Under the pieces are notes generated by a model that worked only from the letters and a program-made list of their open reading frames with translations, made no database searches and was not told where the DNA came from. From SXOA01 sp051004015 (GTDB lineage: Bacteria > Planctomycetota > Planctomycetia > Pirellulales > Pirellulaceae): DNA of 64,000 nucleotides. The translations under genes were made by a program, and so were the position numbers. The DNA is taken from contig JBPCKT010000154.1 in NCBI GenBank assembly GCA_051004015.1, positions 1 through 64,000 of the forward strand, read 5' to 3'. Shown here one piece after another: positions 25,465 through 34,212 of this stretch; position 1 is the first letter of the stretch, and each line of letters opens with the position of its first letter.

Positions 25465-25783
25465 GTGAGATTTCTGGAGATGCTTGGTGGCACGGCCACG
25501 ACTTTGCGTGGTCGTGAGTTAGATCGATTTTCCCGCCAATTTGGAAACTCCTTATTTTGCCAAAATCGTGCCCGCTGACAAGGGTAACGAAAGGGATTTT
25601 TGCCAAGCTTAGCCGCCGCGTCCACGCGGCGTATGCGGGCCGTCACCCGTGGGACGATTGCGCCACCTTGCGTCGCTTGTCTCCCAAGTGGACGCGAGGG
25701 GAAGCACTTGCCGCCGCTGCGTGCCGCTTGTAACCTGATGATACCACCTGCTTTCCGTCACGAAATCTCCAGTGCGCCGCACC
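25465..25783. other. Divergent intergenic region between rplY and the first groES
   Basis: 319 bases without a supported gene. It contains a hairpin at 25491-25516 close to rplY. A search by eye for a CIRCE heat-shock operator upstream of the groES-like gene found no TTAGCACTC/GAGTGCTAA pair. Short frames here are not gene-like. Confidence 0.55.
25491..25516 (-). repeat. Hairpin in the rplY leader
   Basis: cacggccacg (25491-25500) pairs with cgtggtcgtg (25507-25516), 10 bp with one G-U, loop actttg. It lies 27 bases upstream of the rplY ATG in the direction of transcription. It may be an autoregulatory leader structure or another palindromic repeat; sequence alone does not decide. Confidence 0.6.
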
Positions 25784-26110
25784 ATGGCCAAGACCGCCAC
25801 CAAGACCTTTGAATACGTCGAACCCATCGGAGCCCGCGTGCTGGTCCGCAAAGATGAACCCAAGCGACAGACAAAGGGGGGCATCGCGCTCCCCGACCAG
25901 TCCGAAATCCCCACCATCACCGGCCGCATCGTCGCCATTTCCGCCCAGATTGAGAACGACGAGGACGTGCCCCTCAAGCAGTACGACAAAATCCTCTTTC
26001 ATCCCAAGAACGCCATCCCCGTCGATTTTGAAGCCGACAACGCGCTCTATGTCGTCCCCGTGGAAGATGTCGTCGCTGTTTTCCGGCGAGAGAAACCGGC
26101 GGCTGAATAG
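25784..26110 (+). CDS. GroES-like co-chaperonin, copy 1
   Basis: 108 aa from the ATG at 25784. Cpn10 fold: FEYVEPIGARVLVRKDEP, KGGIALPDQSEIPTITGRIVAIS, YDKILFHPKNAIPVDF and a final VVPVEDVVAVF. The mobile-loop region (QTKGGIALPD) that contacts GroEL is present. Canonical GroES is about 95-100 aa and this one is slightly long and divergent. No groEL is adjacent. Convergent with corA. Confidence 0.85.
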   Translation: MAKTATKTFEYVEPIGARVLVRKDEPKRQTKGGIALPDQSEIPTITGRIVAISAQIENDEDVPLKQYDKILFHPKNAIPVDFEADNALYVVPVEDVVAVFRREKPAAE

Positions 26111-26132
26111 TCAAATCTCAACACTTGACTAA

Positions 26133-27242
26133 TTACTGTTTTCCTCGAAACAGCCAGCCCTGCTTGTAGAAATAGGCGATCAAGCCGGCGGCTGTGACGG
26201 ACATGAGAAGGAGGCAGAGGGGGTAGCCGTAGTACCAGCGGAGCTCGGGCATGTTCCAGCGAGACGAGTCGGGGTCGAAGTTCATGCCGTATACGCCGGC
26301 GATGAAGGTGAGCGGGATAAAAAGGGTGGACATGATGGTCAGCACGCGCATGGTCTCGTTGATGCGGGCGCTGAGGGCGGACATGTAGAGGTCGCGGAGG
26401 TCGGCGGTGAGCTCGCGGTAAGTTTCCAGCAGCTCCACGATCTGCACGACGTGGTCATAGCAATCGCGGAGGTAGACGCGAGTGGCGTCGGTGATTTGCG
26501 GCGTGGTTTCCCGCATCAGATGGGCGAGTGCCTCCCGCATCGGCCAGATGGCACGCCGGACGAGCAGCAGGTCGGCCTTCACCTGGTGAAGCTCGTCCAT
26601 CGTCTGCCGCGTAGGCCTTTCCAGGACGGCATCCTCCAGAACGTCCAGTTTCTCGGCATACTGTTCCAGGACTGGATAGTAGGAATCCACGACGGCATCG
26701 ATCAGGGCATACGCCAGATAGTCGCTCCCCACTTTGCGGATGCGGCCGGCGTTGTCCTTGAGTCGTTGCCGCACGCCGCCGAAGGGGTCGCCAGGGGCAC
26801 CTTCTTGAAACGTCAGCACGAAGTGCGGCCCGACGAAGATGCTTAGCTGCTCGGTGCCGGCCCGCTGGTCGCAGTTGATCATGCGGAGGACGACGAACAG
26901 GATCTCGTCGTATTCTTCCACCTTGGCCCGTTGATGCAGATTCACCACGTCTTCCATCGCCAGCCGGTGCAGGCCGAACAGTTCGCCGAATTGTTCGATC
27001 AGCTTCGCGTCGCCGAGCCCTTCGACGTTGATCCAGACGACGGAGTAGTCCGCCAGGAGCTGCGGGATTTTCGACAGGTCGGTCAGCGGCTGGTCGTGGA
27101 ATTTGTCGGCGCTATAGGCATAGACATGCACGTCCGGCTTGGGCTGCGCCGGATCGGCAACGACGGTGCCAGGCGATGCGCCGGGCTCGGTCCGCCGCTG
27201 GATTTTCAGGTCGCGGGCCTTTTGCTTGCGGCGCTTGCTCAC
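26133..27242 (-). CDS. corA: CorA-type magnesium/divalent cation transporter
   Basis: 369 aa. Large cytoplasmic funnel domain, long coiled stalk helix, and two C-terminal membrane helices; the pore signature YGMNF is at 318-322, followed by a loop and the last helix (LCLLLMSVTAAGLIAYFY). Pentameric channel for Mg2+ or Co2+. The GTG start overlaps the stop of the mscS-like gene (GTGA), so the two are translationally coupled. Confidence 0.93.
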   Translation of the reverse strand: MSKRRKQKARDLKIQRRTEPGASPGTVVADPAQPKPDVHVYAYSADKFHDQPLTDLSKIPQLLADYSVVWINVEGLGDAKLIEQFGELFGLHRLAMEDVVNLHQRAKVEEYDEILFVVLRMINCDQRAGTEQLSIFVGPHFVLTFQEGAPGDPFGGVRQRLKDNAGRIRKVGSDYLAYALIDAVVDSYYPVLEQYAEKLDVLEDAVLERPTRQTMDELHQVKADLLLVRRAIWPMREALAHLMRETTPQITDATRVYLRDCYDHVVQIVELLETYRELTADLRDLYMSALSARINETMRVLTIMSTLFIPLTFIAGVYGMNFDPDSSRWNMPELRWYYGYPLCLLLMSVTAAGLIAYFYKQGWLFRGKQ

Positions 27243-28660
27243 GCGGCTCCTCGCAACTCGCGCGGGGCGGGAAACGGTTCACTGAGCCGGACTTCGACAG
27301 GCCGCATGAGGTTTAGATGGACATCGCGCTGCGGGTAGGCGATGACGATGCCCCGGTCGGAGAAGAGCTCGTCGATCTTGAACCGCAGGTCGCTTTCCAC
27401 TTTGCCTCGATCCGCTTCGCTCATTTTCAGCCAGAAGCTCAACTCGAACTGCATAGCGTGGTCGCTGAATTCCGTGAAAGAGACGCCGGGGCCGGGGGTC
27501 TTCAGGATTTGCTCATGCGTCTGGGCCGCCTGTTTCAGCAACCGCTCGACTTCCCGCGCGGGACTGCCGTACGCGACACCGACCGTGACCTTGCTGCTGA
27601 TCATGTCGTCGGAGAGGGTCCAGTTGATGACGTTCCCTTGCAGGAACGTGCTGTTGGGGATGATGACTTCCAGGTTGGACCCCGTAGTGATGCGGGTGCT
27701 GCGGGCGCCGATTTCGCTGACCTTGCCGCTGTGGCTGTCGATCTGGATGACGTCCCCCACGCGGATCGGCCGCTCGATCAGCAGGATCAGGCCGCTGATG
27801 AAGTTGTTCATCACGTTCTGGCTGCCAAAGCCGATGCCGATGGCGAGGGCACCACCGAAGAACGTAAAGACGGTCATCGGCACGCCGACGAGTTGCAGCG
27901 AGAAGACCGCGAACAACCCGAACAGGACATAGAACGATACCTTTTGCAGCGGAGCGGACGTCGCGGGGGGGAGTCCGACGCGGCGAAGGACAGTCTCTCC
28001 GAGCCATGTGCTCAACCGGCGGGCCAGCTTCTGGCCGAGCCACAGGAGGAACAAGCCGCCAATGATGACTTGCAGCGAAAGGTCAAAATCCTTGGTCTTG
28101 AGGAAAGGAAATCGCCAGACGTAAAGGACCTTGAGCCAGGCCTGCTGGACTTCGCCTTTGACGAGAGTGGTAACGCCGTCGTCGGTCGCCTCACCTTCGC
28201 CAGTTGATTGCTCATCAGTTTTCGCGGAGGACTCGACGCCTGCAGCACTGGTCTTGGGGAGCAGCTTGGAGGTCGTCGAACCGTCGGACGAAATGCCGGC
28301 TCGCAGAGGCTTCGTCGTATTTGTTCGCGCGGCTCGCCAGGCGACTTTCGGCTCGGCGGGCTCACTTTGCGCGGGCAGCGGCTCGGCGGCGGCGGGCTGG
28401 TTTTCGTCGGCGATGATAAGAGGTTTGAGTGCTCCGGGAAGCGGTCGCTCCACCGGAGTGAGTTCGGGGCGGGCGGCCGGAGCTGGCTGGTCGGACGATT
28501 CCTCCGCGGGAACGACGTTCTGAGCTGGGACGACGCGCGAGGGTATCGACGAACGGAAGCTGCGCCCGGGAATCTGGCTCCAGGCGGCGGATGTCGCGAA
28601 GCAGAGTGCCACGCCTGTCAGCAAACCAATCAGTCGGCCCGAGTCCATTCGATTCATCAT
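27239..28660 (-). CDS. MscS-family mechanosensitive channel with long N-terminal region
   Basis: 473 aa from the ATG at 28660 (AGAGG upstream). A signal peptide (LLTGVALCFATSAAWSQ) and a Pro/Ala/Glu-rich periplasmic stretch to about 170, then membrane helices and the MscS core: pore helix region VFTFFGGALAIGIGFGSQNVMNNFISGLILLIERPIRVGD (seen across about 270-310) and the cytoplasmic beta domain (VGDVIQIDSHSGKVSEIG). Opens on membrane tension to release osmolytes. Upstream of and overlapping corA, giving a two-gene ion/osmotic unit. Confidence 0.9.
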   Translation of the reverse strand: MMNRMDSGRLIGLLTGVALCFATSAAWSQIPGRSFRSSIPSRVVPAQNVVPAEESSDQPAPAARPELTPVERPLPGALKPLIIADENQPAAAEPLPAQSEPAEPKVAWRAARTNTTKPLRAGISSDGSTTSKLLPKTSAAGVESSAKTDEQSTGEGEATDDGVTTLVKGEVQQAWLKVLYVWRFPFLKTKDFDLSLQVIIGGLFLLWLGQKLARRLSTWLGETVLRRVGLPPATSAPLQKVSFYVLFGLFAVFSLQLVGVPMTVFTFFGGALAIGIGFGSQNVMNNFISGLILLIERPIRVGDVIQIDSHSGKVSEIGARSTRITTGSNLEVIIPNSTFLQGNVINWTLSDDMISSKVTVGVAYGSPAREVERLLKQAAQTHEQILKTPGPGVSFTEFSDHAMQFELSFWLKMSEADRGKVESDLRFKIDELFSDRGIVIAYPQRDVHLNLMRPVEVRLSEPFPAPRELRGAA

Positions 28661-28787
28661 GACAACCTCTCGGCGGCATCTTGCCGCATGTTTCAGAGTC
28701 CGCTGGCCGTGTAGAAATACAGGAGCGAGGCAAGCGCGGTCAAGAGAAGTCCTTGCTAGCAAGCTGAGTGCCAAATCCAACAAGAAT

Positions 28788-28838
28788 AGTACTCATCTCG
28801 CTCCGCGAGATGACCTCACGCGGAGCGTGAGGAGTACT
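28788..28838. repeat. Three-way-junction palindromic element
   Basis: An outer 6-bp stem (agtact 28788-28793 with 28833-28838) closes directly on two perfect hairpins: 28794-28812 (8-bp stem, loop tcc) and 28814-28832 (8-bp stem, loop gga), with a single unpaired base (28813) between them. It ends 10 bases before the methyltransferase ATG. Confidence 0.88.
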
Positions 28839-28848
28839 TTGAAAGCCC

Positions 28849-29586
28849 ATGTCCGACTACCGCTGGAACATCTCCGATTTCGCCGTGGCCTATGACCAGG
28901 CGGCGGAGCGCGTGCATCCGTATTACTTGGAGTTGCAAGACGCCATATTGCAGGAGCTGTCGATTCCGTCCGACGCCGACGTGCTCCTGGTCGACATGGG
29001 CGGCGGCTCGGGGCGGCTGATGGAACGGGCGTTGGAGAAGTGGCCGAAGGCACACGGCTTGGTCCTCGACCAGTCGGAGCCGTTTCTAGCATTGGCAGAA
29101 CGGCGGTTGGCACGCTTCGGCAGCCGGGCGGGCTGCGTGCAGGCCCGTTTGCAGGATGACTGGTTGAGCTTGTTGCCGACTCTCCCGGCTGCCATTGTCA
29201 GCATGTCGGCCATCCATCATCTGGACCCTGCCGAAAAACAGGCGTTCTATCAGCGTTGTTTTGAGGCCCTCGCGCCCGCCGGCCGCCTGCTCAATGGCGA
29301 TGAAGTCCGCCCGGATGACGACACGCAGTACCTCCCTATCCTGCAGGAATGGTCCGCGATGTGGGCAGCCGGTATCGCCAACGGCAGCAGCCCGCCCGGC
29401 ATCCACGCCGCCCTCCGCGGCTGGACTGACCGCAACGTCACCCATTTTGGCCAGCCCAAGCAGAGCGGCGATGACTGTCACGAGACGGCGGCGGCTCAAC
29501 TAGGCTATCTATCCGACGCCGGATTCGCGGAGTGGCATGTCCTCTGGCACAAGAAGCTCTGGGCACTGCTGGCGGCCACGAAGTAG
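28849..29586 (+). CDS. Class I SAM-dependent methyltransferase
   Basis: 245 aa. SAM-binding motif I is VLLVDMGGGSGRLMERA (about 45-61), an acidic residue follows at the end of strand 2 (GLVLDQSEP), and motif IV is AAIVSMSAIHHLDPAE (about 113-128), the His-His-Leu typical of Methyltransf_12/25-type enzymes. Residue ~150 onward (GRLLNGDEVRPDD) matches post-motif IV. Substrate unknown. It begins right after the three-way-junction element and is not obviously in an operon. Confidence 0.83.
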   Translation: MSDYRWNISDFAVAYDQAAERVHPYYLELQDAILQELSIPSDADVLLVDMGGGSGRLMERALEKWPKAHGLVLDQSEPFLALAERRLARFGSRAGCVQARLQDDWLSLLPTLPAAIVSMSAIHHLDPAEKQAFYQRCFEALAPAGRLLNGDEVRPDDDTQYLPILQEWSAMWAAGIANGSSPPGIHAALRGWTDRNVTHFGQPKQSGDDCHETAAAQLGYLSDAGFAEWHVLWHKKLWALLAATK

Positions 29587-29624
29587 ACAGCGGCCCTCTC
29601 TCAGAAAGATTAAGGTGAACGACT

Positions 29625-30989
29625 CTAAGCCGCCTGCCGCAGCCGGGAGTGCATCTCTCGCAACTCCTGCTCCAGTTGCCTCCGCTCGGAGCTCCAGCGG
29701 GTTTCGGTCTGGCGGAACTGGTCGGATTGTTCGAGCAGATTCTGTTCGTGGATGACGAGCGACTGGGCGTGGTTTTCGATTTCCGCCTCGCGGGCGGCGA
29801 ACCAGCTTTGCAGCTCGTGCCGCTGGTTGCGATGCGCCATGCTTTGCTCGGCGACTTTCTCGGCCAGGGTGAGCAACTCCCGCTTCTGCTCGGCCAGGCC
29901 TTGCTGCTCCAGGCGATACTGCTCGCCGAGCTTGAGCCGAAGCTGGGCGATCGACTGAGTGATTTCCACCGGCGGCATCCGCCCCTGGACCTGGGCCCAA
30001 AGCTGCTCCGCAATCAGCCGCATCTCGATGGACTGCCGGTGAGCCGCGGTAATTTCGCCGCGAAGCTGGTCGAGAGCCGCCTGCTGCTGGTCGAGCGTCG
30101 CTTCACGGGTGGCGAGGCGAGTGCGTCGCTGCTCCAATTCGGCCTCGGTGCGATGGCGCAGGAGGGTGGTGGCCTCGCTTTCTGCTGCCTTTTGCCGCTG
30201 CCAGTCGGCCCGCTGGGTGATTAGCGTCTGGCGGTCTCTTTCGAGCTCGCGAGTATGATCGGCCAGGCGGCTTTCGCCTTGAGAAAGTGCTTCCGCGCGT
30301 GCGTTCAACTCGGCTTCCAATTCCTGGCGAATGATTGTTCGCTCGCTGGTCAGGTCGGCTTGTTCCACTTCCTGGGAGCGCTCCCATTCCTGCCGGGCAT
30401 GATGCAGGGCAGCCGCTTCGCGCTCGATGAACTGGCGGCGCTCGCGGATGTGGTATTCCTTGGCTTCGAACTGTCGCTCGCGTTCGGCCAAGGCGGCTTC
30501 TCTTTCGCCGACGAGTGGCTGCCGCTCGGCGCCGTCCTGCTGGGGACTTAGCTTCGCTTCCTTGGCCACTACTGCGTTTTCCCGCTCCGTCAATTCTGCC
30601 GCCTTCTCCGTAATCCACAGGCGGGCGCGGCGAAATTCGTTGTCCAGCTCCGCCGACCGGGCGTTTTGCAAAGCTTCTCGATGTTCCAGCTCTCGGAGTT
30701 GTTCTTGCAAGTGACTGGCCAATTGACTGGCCTGGCTCTCAAGCCGTTCCTCGCGAACGGCCATCGTCTCGTCGAGTTCGAGGAGACTATCGAGCGAGGG
30801 GGCGGACTCGCCGGAAAAGTCGTGAGTATCCTGGTAGGTGCCCACTGAGCCCGCGCCCACTCCCGCCGCTTCCAGGACGAGTGCCGGGCTGTGCTCCAAC
30901 TTGAGCCCGCCGACGGTGTGAGGCCCATCAATGCGGCGCGGCTTCAAGACTTGGTCTGGGACCGGGTCCGCGATTTGGTTGTCCATCAT
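29625..30989 (-). CDS. Long coiled-coil protein
   Basis: 454 aa from the ATG at 30989 (GAGGAGAGG upstream). After a ~75-residue N-terminal segment, residues about 80-450 are an almost continuous Glu/Gln/Arg/Leu-rich heptad pattern (REERLESQASQL, ELTERENAVVAKEAKL, LEQRRTRLATREATLDQQ). No signal peptide or membrane helix. A cytoplasmic structural or scaffold protein is likely; no family can be named. Confidence 0.75.
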   Translation of the reverse strand: MMDNQIADPVPDQVLKPRRIDGPHTVGGLKLEHSPALVLEAAGVGAGSVGTYQDTHDFSGESAPSLDSLLELDETMAVREERLESQASQLASHLQEQLRELEHREALQNARSAELDNEFRRARLWITEKAAELTERENAVVAKEAKLSPQQDGAERQPLVGEREAALAERERQFEAKEYHIRERRQFIEREAAALHHARQEWERSQEVEQADLTSERTIIRQELEAELNARAEALSQGESRLADHTRELERDRQTLITQRADWQRQKAAESEATTLLRHRTEAELEQRRTRLATREATLDQQQAALDQLRGEITAAHRQSIEMRLIAEQLWAQVQGRMPPVEITQSIAQLRLKLGEQYRLEQQGLAEQKRELLTLAEKVAEQSMAHRNQRHELQSWFAAREAEIENHAQSLVIHEQNLLEQSDQFRQTETRWSSERRQLEQELREMHSRLRQAA

Positions 30990-31161
30990 GGCCGCCTCTC
31001 CTCGCAAAAAAGCGGGGGTTTTCAGTGACTTTGCCGCAAATTCAACGCAACCGGCAATATCGTCCTATTTTGACAACTCCTACATCGTCACTTCCCAGGT
31101 CGGAAGTGAAGCGGCAGCCTGGTTGGAACGCGATTTTTGCCCGAGGGCCAGCGGGCCTGGG

Positions 31162-31167
31162 TATAAT
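31162..31167 (+). promoter_or_regulatory. Candidate -10 element for the second groES
   Basis: A perfect TATAAT preceded by TGGG lies about 120 bases before the groES ATG. The -35 region is poor (ttgccc at a 19-base spacing), so this is a moderate guess. No CIRCE operator is seen nearby. Confidence 0.35.
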
Positions 31168-31285
31168 GACCGCTAGACGATAGCAATGCTTGCAGTGGCT
31201 AGTCCCGCGTGGGAGAATTCCGCCACGCCATTCTGGCCGCCGCGCTTCGCGCCGTGTCGGGAGGTATCACCGGGAAATAAGCAAC

Positions 31286-31573
31286 ATGAAAGTTACGCCC
31301 ATTGGGGACAAAGTCGTGGTCAGGCGTTTGGAGGCAGACGTGAAGACAGCGGGCGGAATCTTGCTCCCCGATGCCGCACAGCAGAAACCCCAGCAAGGGC
31401 GGGTGCTCTCCGTCGGTGACGGGCGGCTGATCGCGGGGGGGAAGCGAGCGCCGAACCAGGTCCGGGAAGGGGATAAAGTCGTTTTCCTCACCTACGCTGG
31501 CACGGAAGTTTCTGTAGATGACGAGGAACTGCTGATTTTGCGGGAAGAAGACATCCTGGCGGTCATCGACTAG
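31286..31573 (+). CDS. groS: Co-chaperonin GroES, copy 2
   Basis: 95 aa from the ATG at 31286 (MKVTPIGDKVVVRRLE), the canonical GroES length. Features: mobile loop KTAGGILLPDAAQQKPQQG (about 20-38), GEVL-like GRVLSVGDG, VREGDKVVFLTYAG and DEELLILREEDILAV. It caps the GroEL folding chamber. No groEL follows; the next gene is a Tat-exported repeat protein 61 bases downstream. Closer to classic GroES than copy 1. Confidence 0.93.
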   Translation: MKVTPIGDKVVVRRLEADVKTAGGILLPDAAQQKPQQGRVLSVGDGRLIAGGKRAPNQVREGDKVVFLTYAGTEVSVDDEELLILREEDILAVID

Positions 31574-31634
31574 CCGGGGGTGGCGGTTTTTTAGCCGCCA
31601 GACGCTGCCGCACAAACTTTTTGGAGTGACATTC

Positions 31635-32750
31635 ATGCCATCCAGGCGACTTTTTCTCACTACCACCGCTGCTGCCGGGGCTGCATCGGCCTTGCTTCCC
31701 CACTTCGCTTGGGCCGCGGACGACAAATCTGCCGAGCAGATTGTCACCAAGGCGATCGGCTTTCTCACGGTCAAGGGGCAGTCGGCGGATGGCTCCTACA
31801 CCGCCGCGAACGGTCCGGGCATCACCGGACTGGTTGTCGCCAGCATTCTCCGAAATGGCCGGTCCCCCGATGACCCCGCAGTGTCGAAGAGCCTGAAATA
31901 CCTGGAGGGTTTTGTCCAGCCCGACGGCGGCATCTATAGCAAGGAGTCGTTCCACAAGAATTATGAGACCTGCATTTGCATCCTGGCCTTCACGGAAGCC
32001 AACAAGGACGGCCGGTATGACAAGACCTTGAAGCAGGCCGATGGGTACATCAAAGGGATTCAATGGGACGAGTCCGAACAGAAGGCCAAGGACGACGTCT
32101 TCTATGGGGGCGCGGGTTACGGCAAGTCGGCACGTCCCGACCTTTCCAATACTTCGTTCCTGATTGATGCCCTGAGGGCCACGGGCAACGACGAGAATAG
32201 CGAAGCCATCAAGCGGGCCCTGATTTTTGTCTCGCGATGTCAGAACTTGGAGACCGAGCACAACACGACGCCATTTGCCGCCAAGAATCCTGACGGCGGC
32301 TTCTATTACACTCCGGCTGGCACAGCCAACAATAGCCAGGCGGGCATTGACGAAAAAACGGGCGGCCTCAGGAGCTATGCCAGCATGACCTATGCCGGCC
32401 TTAAGAGCATGATCTACGCCGGCGTCAAGCCAAGCGATCCCCGCGTGAAGGCCGCCCTGACCTGGCTGCAGAAGCACTACAGTCTGAAGGAAAACCCCGG
32501 CATGGGGCAGTCCGGCTTATTCTACTATTACAACACGTTTGCCAAGGCCCTTGCCGCGTCGGGCCACGACGAGTTTGTCGACGAGCAGGGGGTCAAGCAC
32601 GATTGGCGCAAGGAACTGATTGCGGAGCTTGCCAGCCGCCAGCGAGACGATGGCTCGTGGGTGAACGATGAGAAGCGATGGATGGAAGGGGACGCCAACA
32701 TCGTGACGGCGTATGCGCTGCTGGCGCTGTCGTATTGCCAGAAGAAGTGA
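31635..32750 (+). CDS. Tat-exported prenyltransferase/squalene-oxidase-repeat (alpha/alpha-barrel) protein
   Basis: 371 aa from the ATG at 31635 (GGAG 8 bases upstream). Twin-arginine signal (SRRLFLTTTAAAGAAS, then LLPHFAWAAD). The rest is made of repeated helical units with the pattern of squalene cyclase/prenyltransferase-type repeats (ADGSYTAANGPGITGLVVASIL; QPDGGIYSKESFHKNYETCICI; RDDGSWVNDEKRWMEGDANIV). Catalytic cyclase motifs such as DxDD are not seen, so it is likely a binding or structural alpha-6 barrel, common in planctomycetes. Confidence 0.82.
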   Translation: MPSRRLFLTTTAAAGAASALLPHFAWAADDKSAEQIVTKAIGFLTVKGQSADGSYTAANGPGITGLVVASILRNGRSPDDPAVSKSLKYLEGFVQPDGGIYSKESFHKNYETCICILAFTEANKDGRYDKTLKQADGYIKGIQWDESEQKAKDDVFYGGAGYGKSARPDLSNTSFLIDALRATGNDENSEAIKRALIFVSRCQNLETEHNTTPFAAKNPDGGFYYTPAGTANNSQAGIDEKTGGLRSYASMTYAGLKSMIYAGVKPSDPRVKAALTWLQKHYSLKENPGMGQSGLFYYYNTFAKALAASGHDEFVDEQGVKHDWRKELIAELASRQRDDGSWVNDEKRWMEGDANIVTAYALLALSYCQKK

Positions 32751-32765
32751 TGTCGGTGCGGCGAC

Positions 32766-33917
32766 TTACTTCGCCCCCGCCACCAACCCTGCTGCATAGC
32801 CCAGCACGTCGCCGCGGCCCTTGCAGTACTCCAGGACAGCCGAATAGTCACCCGCCTTCACCGCCAACTCCAGCAGCGACGGCGCGATGCCGACGGGTTG
32901 CACGCCGGGCTTACTGAGCGCGATCGCGGCGGCGACGGCATCCGGGTAGCGGCCGATGCGGGCGAGGAGGTCGACGTAGGTCTCGGCGGGGATCATGGTG
33001 TGGTACTGCGGGTCCAGCATCTCGGCCTTGTTCTTGAAGTAGGCCAGGGCCTCATCGACGTTCTCCCCGAGCAGGGCCTGGAAATAGAGCGTGTGGCTGG
33101 GGTAGGTTTCCGAGAATGGCTCATCCCCCTGGTACTGGAACTGGGCCGATAGTCGCCGGCCATATTCCGTCAGGTCCAGCGCCAGCCGCAGGTCGGCCTC
33201 ATCACTGCAATTCCTGGCGATGCGAGTCGTGGAAGCCAGGTGCGTGGTGTCGATGTGGTAGGAGTTTTCCTGGAACAGCCATTCCCGGTCCGCCACCAGA
33301 TCCTTCAGCGTCGTCTCTTTCGGTTGGGAACCCTCTTGCCGGGCGATGTCGACCTTCACGCTCCCAACCAGGTCGGCATGGAGGCGATGCAGCAGCAGCC
33401 GGGCGGCGGGCTCCTGCTCCTTGCGGGGGCGGCGGGCGACCGACGAATCGTAGGTCGTAATCGAACTGCAAGTGCCGTAGCTTTCCAGGACCAGGCCAAA
33501 GCCGCGCGCGATGTCAATTCCTTCATGCAGTGTGACCTCGATAATCTCCTCGGTGTTGTCCTCCCCCGGTTTTATTGCGGCAAGTAACTTAGCCGCCTCC
33601 ACTTTGTCTCCTACCGGCCGCAAATACATCCACCCTTCGCGGACCTTTCCCTCCTTGAGCAGCAGCGTCCCTACTTCCCGGCAGGCCGAAATCAGCCCCT
33701 CTTCCAGTTCATTCCGCTTCGCCTCGCTGAGTCCATCTGCCCCCTCCGCCGACGCAATCGGCAGCCCCAACTTCCGGCGGATCTGCATCTTTAAGGCTTC
33801 AAACAGCTCGTGATACTTCTTCTCCCCCCGCAACTGTTCCACCACCCGCCCCAGCACCCCGTCGGGACCGTGAGCGGCAAGTTCAGTCTTCAACGCATCA
33901 AAATCGGAATCAGCCAT
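32766..33917 (-). CDS. Conserved planctomycete-type hypothetical protein (alpha-helical repeats)
   Basis: 383 aa, no signal peptide. It starts MADSDFDALKTELAAHGP and is mostly helical with TPR/solenoid-like spacing (EEGLISACREVGTLLLKEGKVREGW; YFQALLGENVDEALAYF; LARIGRYPDAVAAAI). I do not recognise a named family and assign no function. Cytoplasmic location is expected. Confidence 0.7.
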   Translation of the reverse strand: MADSDFDALKTELAAHGPDGVLGRVVEQLRGEKKYHELFEALKMQIRRKLGLPIASAEGADGLSEAKRNELEEGLISACREVGTLLLKEGKVREGWMYLRPVGDKVEAAKLLAAIKPGEDNTEEIIEVTLHEGIDIARGFGLVLESYGTCSSITTYDSSVARRPRKEQEPAARLLLHRLHADLVGSVKVDIARQEGSQPKETTLKDLVADREWLFQENSYHIDTTHLASTTRIARNCSDEADLRLALDLTEYGRRLSAQFQYQGDEPFSETYPSHTLYFQALLGENVDEALAYFKNKAEMLDPQYHTMIPAETYVDLLARIGRYPDAVAAAIALSKPGVQPVGIAPSLLELAVKAGDYSAVLEYCKGRGDVLGYAAGLVAGAK

Positions 33918-34011
33918 GACGTGATTGGGTTAGGTGGAAGTCGGCAGTTTTCGTCAGAATATGTCATCGTACCATCGAATGTGCGGGGGAGGTAGAACGC
34001 GAAAGTGTCTG

Positions 34012-34209
34012 CTAACGCGGCCCTGCCAGTGGTGCCTTCCTTTCCAAAATGCGCGGTGATAGCGGGGCCATCTCGGCGTTGAGGTCGATGAAGTCATGCC
34101 ACTGGGGAGGCACATTGTCGTCCAGGAACATCGCCTCGACCGGGCATTCCGGAGTGCATGCTCCGCAGTCAAGAAGGCTCTGGAAACGGTTCCGACCTAG
34201 GCCCGCCAC
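34012..34209 (-). pseudogene. 5'-truncated ferredoxin (FdxA-type) remnant
   Basis: 65 codons from a GTG. From about codon 14 it matches the C-terminal half of the FdxA 7Fe/4Fe ferredoxin family: DCGACTPECPVEAMF (Cys-x2-Cys-x3-Cys-Pro cluster), then NVPPQWHDFIDLNAEMAP. The N-terminal half, which carries the other Cys ligands in the pattern C-x4-D-C-x3-C-P, is missing: the frame upstream reaches a TAG about 60 bases away and no such motif appears in any frame before the kinase gene. It may be dead, or a minimal peptide, but a full ferredoxin cannot be made. Confidence 0.72.
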
Positions 34210-34212
34210 AAT

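Noticed and set aside
25465..31285. CIRCE heat-shock operator before either groES
   Set aside because: No TTAGCACTC with matching inverted half was found upstream of either gene.
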